Shown here in pieces: positions 33,357 to 44,150 of a stretch of DNA of 64,000 nt (position 1 is the stretch's first letter; every line of letters starts with the position of its first letter). Source of the stretch: Cordilura impudica. Its lineage: Eukaryota; Arthropoda; Insecta; Diptera; Scathophagidae. The position numbers and the translations under genes are program-made. The DNA is taken from the NCBI GenBank assembly GCA_963682025.1, contig OY821519.1, positions 95,098,585 to 95,162,584 of the forward strand. The letters run 5' to 3'. Under the pieces are notes generated by a model. The model saw nothing but the letters and a program-made list of their open reading frames with translations. It searched no databases and was not told the origin of the DNA.

Positions 33357-33664
33357 TCACGGTCGATTGTAATAAATGTACACAACGAAACTTGATGAAG
33401 AAAATATGCAAACAAAAAAAAAAAACAAAAAACAAAAAAAAAAAATTGTAAGTTATCTGAAAAATATATGAAATTAATGCTTTAAAATTTGCAATTTTGC
33501 AAGATCTTTTTGCTTCACTTTTAGTTAATTTTTTTTACAATTAAATTTGCATTAGTAAAATATTGTAGGGAGAGTGGGTATTAAGTTGTTTATTATTATA
33601 AAAAGTAAACAATTGTTATACTCAACTGTAAAACTTATCTTTTAGTATGGGTTCGAACAAGATA

Positions 33665-34097
33665 TATCTGTGGTCACAAGCATTAACCGCCTAAGTCGAA
33701 AATCATGCTTTCGAAAAAAACAACTTTTTATATAAATGTAATGATTCATCATTACGACTTAGGTCAGTATATTTTTATTAATATCTTTTTTAGTAAATAG
33801 TGTTAGAGAAATGGGTATTTCATGTAAATATAAAGCGTTTTTAGCAGAACATGATAGCATACGTAACCCAAATCGTCGAATATCATGCTTTTGAGAAAAA
33901 TAACTTTTTATATAAATGTAATGAGGCTTCATTATGACTTAGGTCAGCATGTTTTCATTAATAACTTTTTAATAAAGAGTGATAGAGAAATGGGGATTTT
34001 ACGTAAATATAAAGCGTTTTTAGTAGAATATGATAGCATACATAACTCAAATCATTCTTAAGTCGACTTAGGCGGTTATCGCTTGTGACCACAGATA
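33665..34097. mobile_element. TA-flanked MITE with internal tandem duplication
   Basis: A 433-bp element with TA at 33663-33664 and 34098-34099. The ends TATCTGTGGTCACAAGC and CCGCCTAAGTCG (33665-33698) are inverted at 34064-34097. Between them a unit of about 180 bp (starting ATCATGCTTT, containing AACTTTTTATATAAATGTAA) occurs twice, at 33702 and 33882. 34100-34250 holds a fragment of the TATACCCTCCACAC repeat family. Confidence 0.75.
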
Positions 34098-35043
34098 TAC
34101 TCAACTACTTAAGTAATAGGCTGATCTGCTCTGTTTATTTCTGATCCAATTTAATTATAAACTTAGAGAGTGGTATTTATATACCCTCCACACCACTGTG
34201 CAGAGGGTACATATCAGAGACCAGCAATGAATCGTTTTTTCGCTCTGATGTAAAGGGTTTTTCAATAAGAGCGCTACAAAAGTTTTTTTAAATAAAACAA
34301 AAACGGTTTTGGTTATCAATGAAATTCTTTATTCCTGTGAAAGTACGTTCGATGCCATTATGTATGGAAATCGATCTCTTTTGCATGGCCACCATGGGCA
34401 CGCTTGCAGAAGTCCAGACGCTGAACCCAATTTTCGACGGTTTTCAAGCATAAATCGGCCGATAGTGCTGCAATTTCACGTTCGATATTCGTACGAAGTT
34501 CATCAATCGTCGCTGGCTTGTTGGCATAGACCATAGACTTGACGTAGCCCCACAGGAAATAGTCCAACGGCGTCAAATCGCACGACCGAGGCGGCCAATC
34601 GACTGGACCATTTCATGAGATAACACGATCTCCAAACATGGTTTCCAATAAATTGATTGTGACATTCGCTGTGTGGCCTGTGGCGCCGTCCTGTTGGAAC
34701 CACATGTCCTTCAAGTCCATATCATCCAATTGGGGCCAAAAATATTCGGTTATCATTGAACGGTAGCGATTCCCATTCTCAGTAACGTGCCGGTCTTGAT
34801 CATCACGGAAGAAGTACGGCCCAATGACGCCGCCGGCCCATAAACCGCACCAAACCGTAATTTTTCGGGATGCAATGATGACTCATGGAGTACGTGTGGA
34901 TTGCTGTCTGACCAATAACGCATATTTTGTTTATTGACGAAGGCATTCATCGAGAAATGAGCGTCATCGCTGAAGATGATTTTTCGATGAAAATCCGAAT
35001 CATTTTCAAATTGTTGCTCAGCCCAATTCACGAACATACGACG

Positions 35044-38000
35044 CACAGTGGCGCCATTTGAGTTTTTTCGTTGCAAAAATCATATCTTTTGAACCGAATA
35101 ACATAATTGAACAGTTTAAACAGCATATGATAGATAACTGTTCAGCCTATGAAATGAGCGTTTGGAAAGGGTGCTACGCTTTGTAGGAAAATCAATTTTA
35201 TGGTAACTAAAAAAAATTATTTTTACATTTTTAGAATGTTTTTATTTTTTTTTTTTTAAATTAGTACCCAACAAATTAAAAAAAAATTACTTCTTTTTTA
35301 AATTTATTTTTTCAATTTTCTGTAAAATATTCATCACAATTCGTAAGAGAAGGTATATCTAAAAGACTAATCATTTCTAAACTATAATTGTTTTCTAACT
35401 CTATTCGTGACTTCACATGCCGCAGGGAAGAAATAAGTGGATCGGAAGATGCTGCCAATATGTTGAAGAGGTCCTCATTTTGCCTTACTCTTGATGCTTT
35501 GAATTTGTTTCTGCAATTTATATTTTTTATAAAATTTGTTAAGAGACTCCTGTGCTTCTTCAGAAAGCTCTCCAATTGGCAAAGACTGGTACTCAATTAT
35601 ATCTTTGCCATGCGCCAATATTTTATGGACGGTCGGGGTCAACTTCTTCTGTGGATACATTTCTGCTAAAAGAGATGCAGTTTTCGATGCATATTCACAT
35701 ATTTTGTAGAATTGACATTTTTTGCAGTTTAAAACATTCAAGATCGTTCCCAATCTTTTCACGATTTGATTGTCAATTCCAGTGATTCTAGTTACTGCCT
35801 CATCATTTTCAAAAAATCTCCTAGAAGTGTTTCCATCGTTTGAGTTACCGTATCCGTGCTTGGGACAGTCTACTTTTAGTCCAACTTGTTTAAAAAAAGC
35901 ATCCTGTATTTGCTTCTTTCTGATCTTTTCCTTATCCTTTATTGATGTATTTTCATCGAAGTTTTCCTCCTCTTGTGGTAGGGTATACGCCAGTTTTAGC
36001 AAGAACTCCATACACCTTATCCTTGCGTGCAATGGTGACATTCCATATTCGTAATTCTCCTCGTTTGTAGAATCGTTTAAATTACCAAAGTTCTTCTGAC
36101 TCTTTTTGCAAATCGGGCATAACAATGTTGAGGTTGTTCCTGTCAGTTCGTTTACGACTTTTCCGTCAACCATGGTCAGGTGGAACTCGTAATTGCATTC
36201 AATATATTTTCCTTCTCCAATTTGCAGCTTTGTAGGCTTAATCTTGCTTATTTGTTCTTCAATGTCCTTCACCGTGGTCCTTATGAGTTTTGCCGATTCC
36301 CTTGCAAATTGAAACATTATTGGTCGGCAATAATGCACTGATGATGGACGTGGATTTTTCCAGTGTAAGGAAACATCAGATTTTAGCCGCAAAGGAACAA
36401 CAGATGCCATAAACATATTTCCGTCGGATATTGTAGCGTCATCGGAAGATATCCTTTGCTTATAAACGCTTTGTCCGGATGATCCATCGCAGCCCCATTT
36501 GCTGGTCAATGTCAGTTTCTCAGGAAGAATTTCAGGAAGACTCTCCAACAACCGTTTTGCTGTATGGCCCATGAGATCCTGCAGATTGGCTTTCACAGAG
36601 ACTTCCGTGAACTCCGTATGCAGTGGTCGTGAATTTATTTTGGCTTGCGTAATATGCTTGTATCCTGGTAAAATGTCAGCCCCGTGTCGCATCAGGGATG
36701 CCCGTAGTATCTCATATTTTTCTTTGGAAAGTTGTAAGTCCATAAACAAGGCCGAGGCTTCTTCGGAACCATACTTTTTAATGTGTGCGTTTGTGTGCGT
36801 GGGAATGCTTTCCTTAATCCTTTTTAGTCGCAGTGGGCTTGCATCAGCAACAGATTTTGTAATCTGCGACCTAACTCTTTCACTATCCTTTGTATATTTA
36901 ATAGACAGCGCGTCCGATAAAAGCTTCGTGGTCAAGTCATTGGCGGCATCGGCAAGTTTCCTCTTTCTTGTGAAAATTGAACACTCCTCAATACTTTTTT
37001 TTGGCCTTCCTTTTGCTCCTCTGGTTGATGTGGTGGGTTTATCTACTGCCAATATATCCAGGATGGTGTCTTCATTAAGCCAGTCCTCGTATTTGGAGTT
37101 GAAGTTCTGAATGGTTCGATTAGATTTCACCCATTTTGCCTTAATATTTGCATATATCAGATAAAAATTATTTTTTATTATTTCGCTTCTCTCAATATTT
37201 CCGTATAAGCTATCAAGTTCTTCTAAAGCAGCTTCCGTGAAAAACTTTGGTGTGGTTGACCTTCTGAACAGTTCAAATAATTTTAAATTGTTTAACGCCA
37301 ACTTTCAGTCGTAGACTAATCCAGGCATTATGCTTATTTTGCAATATATAGGCTTATGATACCATGCCTAAAAATTTACCTGTTCCCTGCATACATATGG
37401 ATTTAGGTTGAATTATGCAATTTTGATATTATGCTCGTGTCTAAATAAGATTTGTGCCTACCTGGAGGGACCATAAGTCAATATTGTTCTTGACCATTTG
37501 TACTCCAAAGTAATTTTTAAGTGAGGTGCGTACCTGCGAATTTCAATGAGTAGTTTTTTGTGCATCCTGTGTCTGTAACAGAATATTGGGAGTAGACTTT
37601 GGCAGAGGCTCACAGGTAGACAACCGACTTAAAATGCAATTTTCAAACTATTAGATCAAACTACTGTCAGTCAAAACATGTAAGGGATGCACGCCATACA
37701 ATTTCTGCAACCATGTCTTTTTAACCTTTTTTACCTCTAGAAGCCAAACGGGCACGTACGGGCAGATAAAACATTTTGAATTATGTAAATAATCAAAGAA
37801 CATGTTTTGCAAATATGGCAAATATAGAAAAATACAGATTTTTTTTTATTTTCCGTTAAAGTTGAAAAATAGTGAAAAAACGGATAGTTTTTAAATAGTG
37901 ATTTACCAGGAGAAACACAAAGAAAACAAATTCAAACAAAAAATAAGGCGATTCGTTACCTATTTTTCGTGATATTACACCTGAAATCGCAACAAATTGA

Positions 38001-38205
38001 CTAAAAATTGTGTGTTTTTTTGAAAACCGAAAGTCGGTCAACTTTGAACGGTTATATCTTCTAAACTAAAAATATGATATTATTAAGAGTAGCATATTTG
38101 AAATCGTTGAAAAGTTTCTTATAACATGGGTTTATTCAAAACTTCGTCGGCGCACATGAAAATTTTGATTTTTGCAACCTCGTTTGCTCTACGGGCGCCA
38201 GTGTG
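35044..38205 (-). mobile_element. Transib-type transposon 2 (RAG1-like), nearly intact
   Basis: 3162 bp, flanked by a perfect 5-bp duplication CGACG (35039-35043 and 38206-38210) that interrupts the mariner codons RR|MF. The left end is CACAGTG (35044-35050), a 22-bp spacer and GCAAAAATC (35073-35081). The right end on the reverse strand is CACACTG, a 23-bp spacer and GCAAAAATC. The spacers share GCGCC and TT at their edges. This heptamer-spacer-nonamer layout resembles a 23-RSS. CGACG fits the CGNCG target consensus reported for Transib. Confidence 0.93.
35312..37328 (-). pseudogene. Transib transposase, copy 2, almost full length
   Basis: ATG at 37328 gives MPGLVYD, then an in-frame TGA (37307-37305). 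A 608-codon open frame follows (37301-35475, numbered here from TTG 37301), then a 1-nt frameshift near 35500 into the last ~60 codons ending at 35312. Landmarks: basic GAKGRPKKS (95-103); SKWGCDGSSG with Asp272; MFMASVVPLRL; SVHYCRPIMF; FHLTMVDGKV; LLCPICKK with Cys395/Cys398; LHARIRCMEF; GNSNDGNTSRRFF with Asp489; TVHKILAHGKDII with His559/His564; LSEEAQESLNK with Glu585; SSDPLISSL in the shifted frame. Asp, Asp and Glu, the Cys pair and the His pair (five apart) occur in the order seen in RAG1. Only two lesions separate it from an intact transposase. Confidence 0.9.
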
Positions 38206-38939
38206 CGACGTTTCTGGTGGTCAAGCGGCTTCAGTTCTTGCGTCAATTTGATATTGTTAGGATGTAGGCCAAGATCTTTTCGCAAAATTCGCCACAACGA
38301 CGTCACAGAGATGCCCAACGCTTGAGAACGACGTGTGAGAGACACATTTGGGCTTCCTTCAACTCAAGCCTCAGCAGCAACAATATTCTCGACACTACGG
38401 GCACCTCTTTGTCTCACTGGCACGGGAACATTTTGTACTATGCCTGTGGATTCAAATTTTTCCACTAGACGCTCAATTGTTGAACTGCTAGGACGATTAT
38501 GACTACCATAAATTGGACGTAGCGCTCTTAACGTTGAGGCCACTGACTCTGAAATTCGGTAGTAAATTTTAATAATTTCGACTCGTTGTTGGCTCGTATA
38601 TCTTTCCATCATGAAATGGCAAACCTTACTGAAGAGAAATGTCAAAAGAGCGGCAAGAAATATGGCGTCGTTTGCTGTCCCTGTCTTTCTACTTTTGTAG
38701 CGTCCCTGCTGAAAAACCCTTTACTACTCTGATGCACTCATACTTACACTAACATATATTTATGAGTGTAACTTTATGAGTATCGTACCATCCGAAATCA
38801 TAAAAAACACCTCAGTTTGATTTATAAATTTAGGAAAATACTTATAACACTTACAATTGATTCAACTCATTCACCCCATCGATGTACAAATGCATGTATA
38901 TTTTTACACGTATACTACATGGAGTGAAAACTACATGGC

Positions 38940-39263
38940 CTAACAATGAAAAGCCAGTTTTTGGATTTGATATTAATTCTATTCTTCAACGTAATCTCCG
39001 TTAAGTGAAGTACACTTCTTCCCACGATCCTCTAACATCTTGATACCCTTGAAAAAATACGATTTGTCAAACCCTTAAAAATAGGCTTCTGTCTCTGATA
39101 TGGCTTCTTCATGTGTAGAAAATCTCTTTCCCTGGAGCCATTTTTTCAAGTTTAGCAACAAATAATAATCGCTGGGAACCAGATCTGGAAAATACGGGGT
39201 TGGGGAAACAATTCGTAATGCAAAGACTTCAACTTTTCTGAAGCCAAAGCATGAATGCGCCGC
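38940..39263 (-). pseudogene. mariner transposase C-terminal relic
   Basis: The minus strand encodes HDNALAHSCFGF across the Transib junction (its first codons lie at 43633-43645, beyond the Transib), then YFPDLVPSDYYLLLNLKKWL, GKRFSTHEEAISETEAYF and GDYVE-like sequence. This is the DD34D mariner C-terminal block with Asp in HDNA and Asp in PSD. Nothing of the N-terminal half was found. 38724-38939 shows no feature. Confidence 0.7.
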
Positions 39264-39879
39264 ACAGAGGACCATATTTTGAGAAGGCGGCCAAAAATCA
39301 TTTTTTTTTTTTTTGTTACCGATTTTAAAGTTATGTTATTCATTTGAAAGTAAATACTAGTAAACCACGGGAGCCAAAAAATTGCGACTCTATCTCAACT
39401 ATATCACAGCGAACAGGGTCTTCGAAAATGGGCTTTCTCAGTATTTTGCTAAAATTAAAAATTTTCTTTGTAAATTTTTATTTTTGAATGACTGTAACTT
39501 TTTTCAGTTAAAAGATTTTGAAGTGAAATAAATTTTGTATAATTTTGTGGCTTTTATACTATTAACGTTAAAAATGTAAAATCACTGAGTCATTCCGAAA
39601 TTTAAAAAAAAAATTTTTTTTAAAAGGTCCAATTTTTCCGAAAATCTCCTACTTAATAGAGCATAACATCTGCCAGTCAAAAGCATTCAGAAAAAATCTT
39701 GCACTCTTCTACAGTCCGAACCCTCCCCTATACTCCTATACCCCATTATACACCCGCCAGTTTCCGCCCGTGTGCACCAGAACAATTTTTCTGACCCAAG
39801 GTTAAATATTTTCTGCAAAATTTATGAATACAAAACTTGTCCACTATGTGGTTAGGATATATTAAGTTTGAGGTGATGT

Positions 39880-39990
39880 TTGTAACTGCCAAAAATATTC
39901 GACCTTTATCCATCTTTTATTGTACGGATCGACTCAAAAACACTTTCTGAGTCGATTAAACGATGTCCGTCCGTCCGTCTGAGTGTTATG
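39880..39990 (+). repeat. (CCGT)n-family fragment
   Basis: A short piece of the dispersed family: AAAATATTCGACCTTTATCC, TTCTGAGTCGATTAAACGAT, then (CCGT)2-3. It sits inside Transib 3. Both ends are truncated. Confidence 0.6.
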
Positions 39991-40210
39991 AATACAAAAG
40001 TTGGTCGTACCGGTGCACCGCGGTGTATTTTTTGCGTGTCGGTAGAGTTGTCAGGAGTTGTTATATACTTATAAAAAAGGGTTGAGATATAATGCGCTTA
40101 ATTGTTACAGGTACATTTACATATAGGTATCTTTCAAAAACATTAATAGTCTGAATTAGAGTTATATAGTTTAAATACCTGACAAAATGGGAAACAATTT
40201 AAATAACAGG

Positions 40211-40463
40211 TAAATGGTAGAAAAAAACTATTGCGACATAGCTCTTTAAGATATGAAAAGGTATGCTTCACCTTTTAAAACGGGTTAGGGTGTGGGTTTT
40301 TTATGCTTCTAAAAGTGGTAATAAAAGATAAAAATTTGTAAATGGTAAAAAAAACTATTGCGACATAGCCCTTTAAGATATGAGCAGGTATGCTTCACCT
40401 TTTAAATGGGGTTAGGGTGTGGGTTTTTTATGCTTCTAAAAGTGGTAATAAAAGATAAAAACT
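40211..40463. repeat. 128-bp tandem duplication upstream of the Transib 3 ORF
   Basis: Two adjacent copies starting TAAATGGTA (40211 and 40339), each containing ACTATTGCGACATAGC, AGGTATGCTTCACCTTTTAA and GGGTTAGGGTGTGGGTTTTT. They end just before the transposase start at 40502. They could be a duplicated promoter segment (inference). Confidence 0.8.
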
Positions 40464-40501
40464 TTTATTTTACATAATTTCAAGAAAGAGTATTTATAAT
40501 A

Positions 40502-42554
40502 ATGTTTCCACAATTATTATTCATTACAATTTGTGCAATGGCTAAGTACTGTTGCAGAGATCTGGCAGATATTTATTTTCAACGAAATGATGTAGACGAT
40601 GTAATTTTGCATATAGTGAGCAACGACTTCTTTAAGAATTGTAACCTAGAAGACATTGAAATGCACAAAGGAAGAATTACTAATTTTGCATCGAATTTGA
40701 AAAGACGGTACATTGAATGCTCTCATAGCAAGGCAAAGATGTACAAACGTTACCAAGACTGGTTAATAAAGGAACTTATTTTTGAGAGTGCATCTAGAAC
40801 TGCAAACGAAAGTGGAAAAAAGGGTCGACCAGCAAAACCAATTGACGGATGTAGTGAAAGATCTCGAAGGCGCAAGCTGGAGAATATCAATGAAGAAATT
40901 TCTCAAAGAATTATTAAGGATTAATTTTTGCACCAAATTCAAACAACCCAAAAAAAAAAAAAAATTGAAATAATTGAAAAAATAGTAGAAGCGAGCCCAA
41001 GGCGCACAAAGAGGATTTTGAAAAGCACATTCCTACACCAATTGAAGATAAGAAATTTACGCCGGAAGAAGCGTTAGCCCTATTTTTGGATTTGAAATTG
41101 ACCAAAAATCAATATAAGGAATTACGGAAGCGAACCAATGAGAAGAATTGTGGGATTTTTCCAGAGTATCGAGATTTAGTTTCTGCCAAAAAAGAATGCT
41201 TACCTTCACAATCTGCTATTAGCATCACTTCAACATCGGCAGAAATAAAATTGCAAGATCTCCTTGAACATACTGCAGAACGATTGCTAAATACGCTTGA
41301 TACTGATCATTTAAAAAAAATTGGTAATCGCAGCGTTACTTTAATTTCTAAATGGGGATGTGATGGATCCTCTGGTCAGAAACAATACAAACAATTTAAT
41401 GCTGAAAATTCATTAGATGCTAATTTATTTATGGTATCTTTCGTTCCATTGCGCTTAACAAAAAGGTATAGCGTCTTCGAGCCGTCAACTAGTAGAGCAA
41501 CAGAAATTGATATATGGAAAAATGAAATTCCTTCTTCAACAAAGTATTGCAGACCAATAAAATTTGCATTCAAAAAGGAAACCAAAGATGTCATAACTGA
41601 AGAAGTTCAAAAAAATAAAAGATCAAATTAAGGAACTTCAACCAGTAATATTTAAATTTGATGACCAAGACATTGAAGTACATTTTAAAATGTGTCTCAC
41701 AATGATTGATGGAAAAGTTGCACAAGCTTTAACTGGAACAAAGTCAACGTCAAGCTGAATTACATGCCAAAAGACTTCAAGTCAATTAAGCCAATCCCCA
41801 CCAGAAGACGATAGTTTTTAGGAAGCCTACGAAGTTGGAATGTCATGCTAGAATATGTTTCATGGAACATATTCTTAAATTGGGTTACGATTTGGAATTT
41901 GGTCCGTTAGGCGAAACAGTGATAAAAAACAAAGAAAATGAAGAAAAAAGAAAGCAAAAAAAAAACAAATTCAACAAAAATATCTACAGCTAGGCCTCGT
42001 AATCGACCAACCAAAACAAGGGGAAGGAAACACAAATGATGGAAATACTGCAAGGAGATTTTTTTCCGATCCGGAAACTGCAGCATCTATCACAGGTGTA
42101 GATCATGAATTAATAAGACGATTCAAAATCATATTACAAGTTCTAGCATGCAGCAGAAAGATAAATGCAAAAAAATTTGGAGAGTACGCCAATAAAACAG
42201 CTATACTTTATAATGAAAACTACTCTTGGAGATATATGCCACAGCTCATAAAATTTTGTACCATGGGGAACAAATAATTCATAACAATATGCTACCAATA
42301 GGAGATCTATCTGAAGAAGCGCAAGAAAAAAGGAACAAAGACTACAGATTCTTTCTCGAGCACAACACAAGGAAAATGTCCAGATGTTGTACTAATGAAG
42401 ACCTTATCACTATTTTGTTGTGCACTTCAGATCCATATATGTCCAACATTCGTCAAAAATGGAAAACTACCTCGAATTAGACGAAGAAGCTAAACAACTT
42501 CTAGAAGATGAAAATCAAGGCTATTTAGAAGAAATTTTTACTAAAATTGGTTGA
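40502..42554 (+). pseudogene. Transib transposase, copy 3
   Basis: ATG at 40502, open to 40924, then a frameshift at an A-run (about 40950). Pieces in order: KKGRPAKPIDGCSERSRRRK (40813-40875); PEEALALFLDLKLTKNQY; SKWGCDGSSGQKQYK with the first Asp (about 41360); KYCRPIKF; after a second shift near 41625, HFKMCLTMIDGKVAQALTGT; a decayed CxxC region with stops; GNTNDGNTARRFF with the second Asp intact (about 42045); ITGVDHELIRRF; AHKILYHGEQII with the paired His (about 42240); GDLSEEAQEKRNKDYR with the catalytic Glu (about 42320); TSDPYMSNI; end EEIFTKIG at TGA 42552-42554. All three catalytic residues survive, but at least five lesions disrupt the frame. Confidence 0.85.
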
Positions 42555-42807
42555 TTTAAAGTACTTTTTCATTACACTAACAATAAGTTACACTTTTTTT
42601 ATATAGTTAAAAAATTTTCTTGATTTAAAAATTTATATATTTTGTAAATTTACAATAAAAATTGTTATATTTCATAAATTTACCATAAAAATTGATATAG
42701 AAATATTTAAAAAGACAATAAAAAAAAATTTAACTAAAGCAAAAACATACGAATTGAAACTTCTCTATCTTGAACCAATATAAGGTAACTTTTACGTTCG
42801 CTGCTTA

Positions 42808-43264
42808 GTCGCAGTTCACACACGACGATTTTAGTTGCGCAATTCTTGAGTTTATAGATGTTTGCGGTAAGGGGAATAAAAAGGGAAAAATAATTGGCGG
42901 TTCTCGGCTATTTCAAGCAATTCTCTCATTCGCTTTTTTTTTTTGGTTGAATATTTGACATTTCTTTTCATTCGGTGTTTCGCTTCTTGGTGTGAGTAAT
43001 TCGTAATTATTGTTTACTTTATTAAAATGGCGTTTAAATGGAATCTGGATTTAATTGAAAAATTAATAACCATTGCATTTATTATGTTAAATGCAAAGAA
43101 TATTTGGATCGGGACTAGAGCACAAATGTCATATTATAAGAAAATAAAAGCAAAACAAAACAGTAAAATTGCCGAAGAAATTGTCGTGTGTGGACATAAA
43201 AGCAAGTTCAAAAGAGAATTGCCAAAAAGTTGCGCAATAAAAATTGCCTTGTGTGACCCCCGAC
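42808..43264 (+). mobile_element. PIF/Harbinger-type element with possible MADF-like ORF
   Basis: 457 bp, with TTA at 42805-42807 and 43265-43267. The ends are GTCGCAGTTCACACACGACG (left) and GTCGGGGGTCACACAAGGCA (right, reverse strand), both leading into TTGCGCAA. It is nested in the 3' part of Transib 3. Confidence 0.7.
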
Positions 43265-43323
43265 TTAATAAATTATATTTTAACTCGGGATCGTTCAAAA
43301 AAAAAAAAACCCCTCTGGACTAA
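43027..43323 (+). pseudogene. Possible MADF/Myb-like fragment of the Harbinger element
   Basis: A 98-codon frame from ATG 43027: FKWNLDLIEKLI, then NIWIGTRAQMSYYKKIKAKQ and KIAEEIV resemble the start of a MADF/SANT-type DNA-binding domain (W..ELIEKLI...W......Y.K...). PIF/Harbinger elements commonly encode such a second protein, so the context fits. The frame then runs through the right inverted repeat, so only the first ~60 residues are meaningful. The domain call is tentative. Confidence 0.4.
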
Positions 43324-43717
43324 AAATTTTACGGGGGCCAAAGTTTGGCATTTTCTGAAAAAATTAAGTTAAAAAATTGTTAAAAAGTATTAGTTGTAAA
43401 ATTAACTGAAAAAATAAGACATTATATTAAAAAAACCTTTTTTAAAAACACTTCACTTTTGTACTAAAGTTCAACTACAAATGAAAATGTATTTTAAATC
43501 CTCCGTAACTTTTTTTTATTAAAGGCTAAAGTCTCACCTACCAAACAAAAAAAACCGCATATCAAAATTCCAATCCAATCAAAAGTTATAGATTTTTGAC
43601 CGCCTTCTCGTCAAATGGTCCACTGTGCGCCAGTGCATTGTCATGTTTTTTTTATAATTTTTTCTTAATTTTACCGCTTTTTATGATTTGATGATTATGC
43701 TGATTTTATAATTTCAC

Positions 43718-44150
43718 GTCATTACCCAATTTGGACTTGGCGCCACAAATGACCTCAAGCTAGTAAAGGACCATTAAGTCAAAAAATTCAAATATTTTGC
43801 AAATACTGCTGAATTTTGAATCATTTTAACCCTAGTAACATATAAGGGTAAGTTTTCGTAAAATATAGCACAATTTTATTTCCAAACCCATAGTAAGGAT
43901 TTCATCTAGTTTACTAGAACAATTAATTTATTTAAATGTGCCTCGGCAAGGAATGGGTTAAAGTTGTTCGATTTATTCCAAATCTTTAGCATTTAAGACT
44001 TGCACATTTGGTTATTATATTTAAAGCATCACATCTAAAAATTCAAGAACATTTACAAAATATTTGAATTTTTTTTAATAAATTGTATTTAATTAGCTTG
44101 GGGTCATATGTGGCACCAATTCCAAAAGGTTTAATGGGGTCATATTATTT
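43718..44150. repeat. Inverted-repeat element (MITE-like)
   Basis: 43730-43806 (TTGGACTTGGCGCCACAAAT, then CAAATATTTTGCAAATA) is matched in inverted orientation by 44056-44132. Arms are about 77 bp with about 250 bp between. No ORF. No clean TSD is seen. Confidence 0.6.

Larger units (their letters stand above)
34358..38612 (-). pseudogene. rosa-type mariner transposase, split by Transib
   Basis: Starts at ATG 38612 (MMERYTSQQRVEIIKIYY). The N-terminal HTH region (LRALRPIYGSHNRPSSSTIE, then SQALGISVTSLWRILRKDLG) runs to 38206. After the Transib it resumes at 35043 with RRMFVNWAEQQFEND, IIFSDDAHF (first Asp, about 34975), WFQQDGAT (second Asp, about 34700) and TPLDYFLWGYVKSMVY (third Asp, about 34560), ending DFCKRAHGGHAKEIDFHT at 34358. 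The second and third Asp are 41 residues apart, the DD41D spacing of rosa mariners. It is broken by the Transib, by frameshifts and by a stop after RVIS (about 34620). Confidence 0.85.
34253..38721 (-). mobile_element. rosa-type mariner 1 (DD41D), carrying a Transib
   Basis: TA at 34251-34252 and 38722-38723. The ends are AAAGGGTTTTTCAATAAGAG (left) and AAAGGGTTTTTCAGCAGGGA (right, reverse strand), followed by CGCTACAAAAG. About 1.3 kb once the nested Transib (35044-38205) is removed. It is the sister of the copy at 59394-60574. Confidence 0.9.
39264..43627 (+). mobile_element. Transib-type transposon 3 (RAG1-like), with inserts
   Basis: The left end CACAGAGGACCATATTTTGA and the right end (reverse strand) CACAGTGGACCATTTGACGA both continue GAAGGCGG then (C/T)CAAAAATC, a nonamer-like block 21 bp after the heptamer. 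Flanking 5-mers are CGCCG (39259-39263) and CGCCA (43628-43632), one mismatch. Removing the element joins the mariner reading GACAATGCACTGGCG to CATTCATGC. Its 4.36 kb includes a Harbinger-type element (42808-43264), a (CCGT)n-family scrap (39880-39990) and a local duplication (40211-40463). Confidence 0.85.

Noticed and set aside
43027..43323. Host MADF-domain gene
   Set aside because: Lies within a TTA-flanked element and reads into its inverted repeat; at most a transposon-borne fragment.
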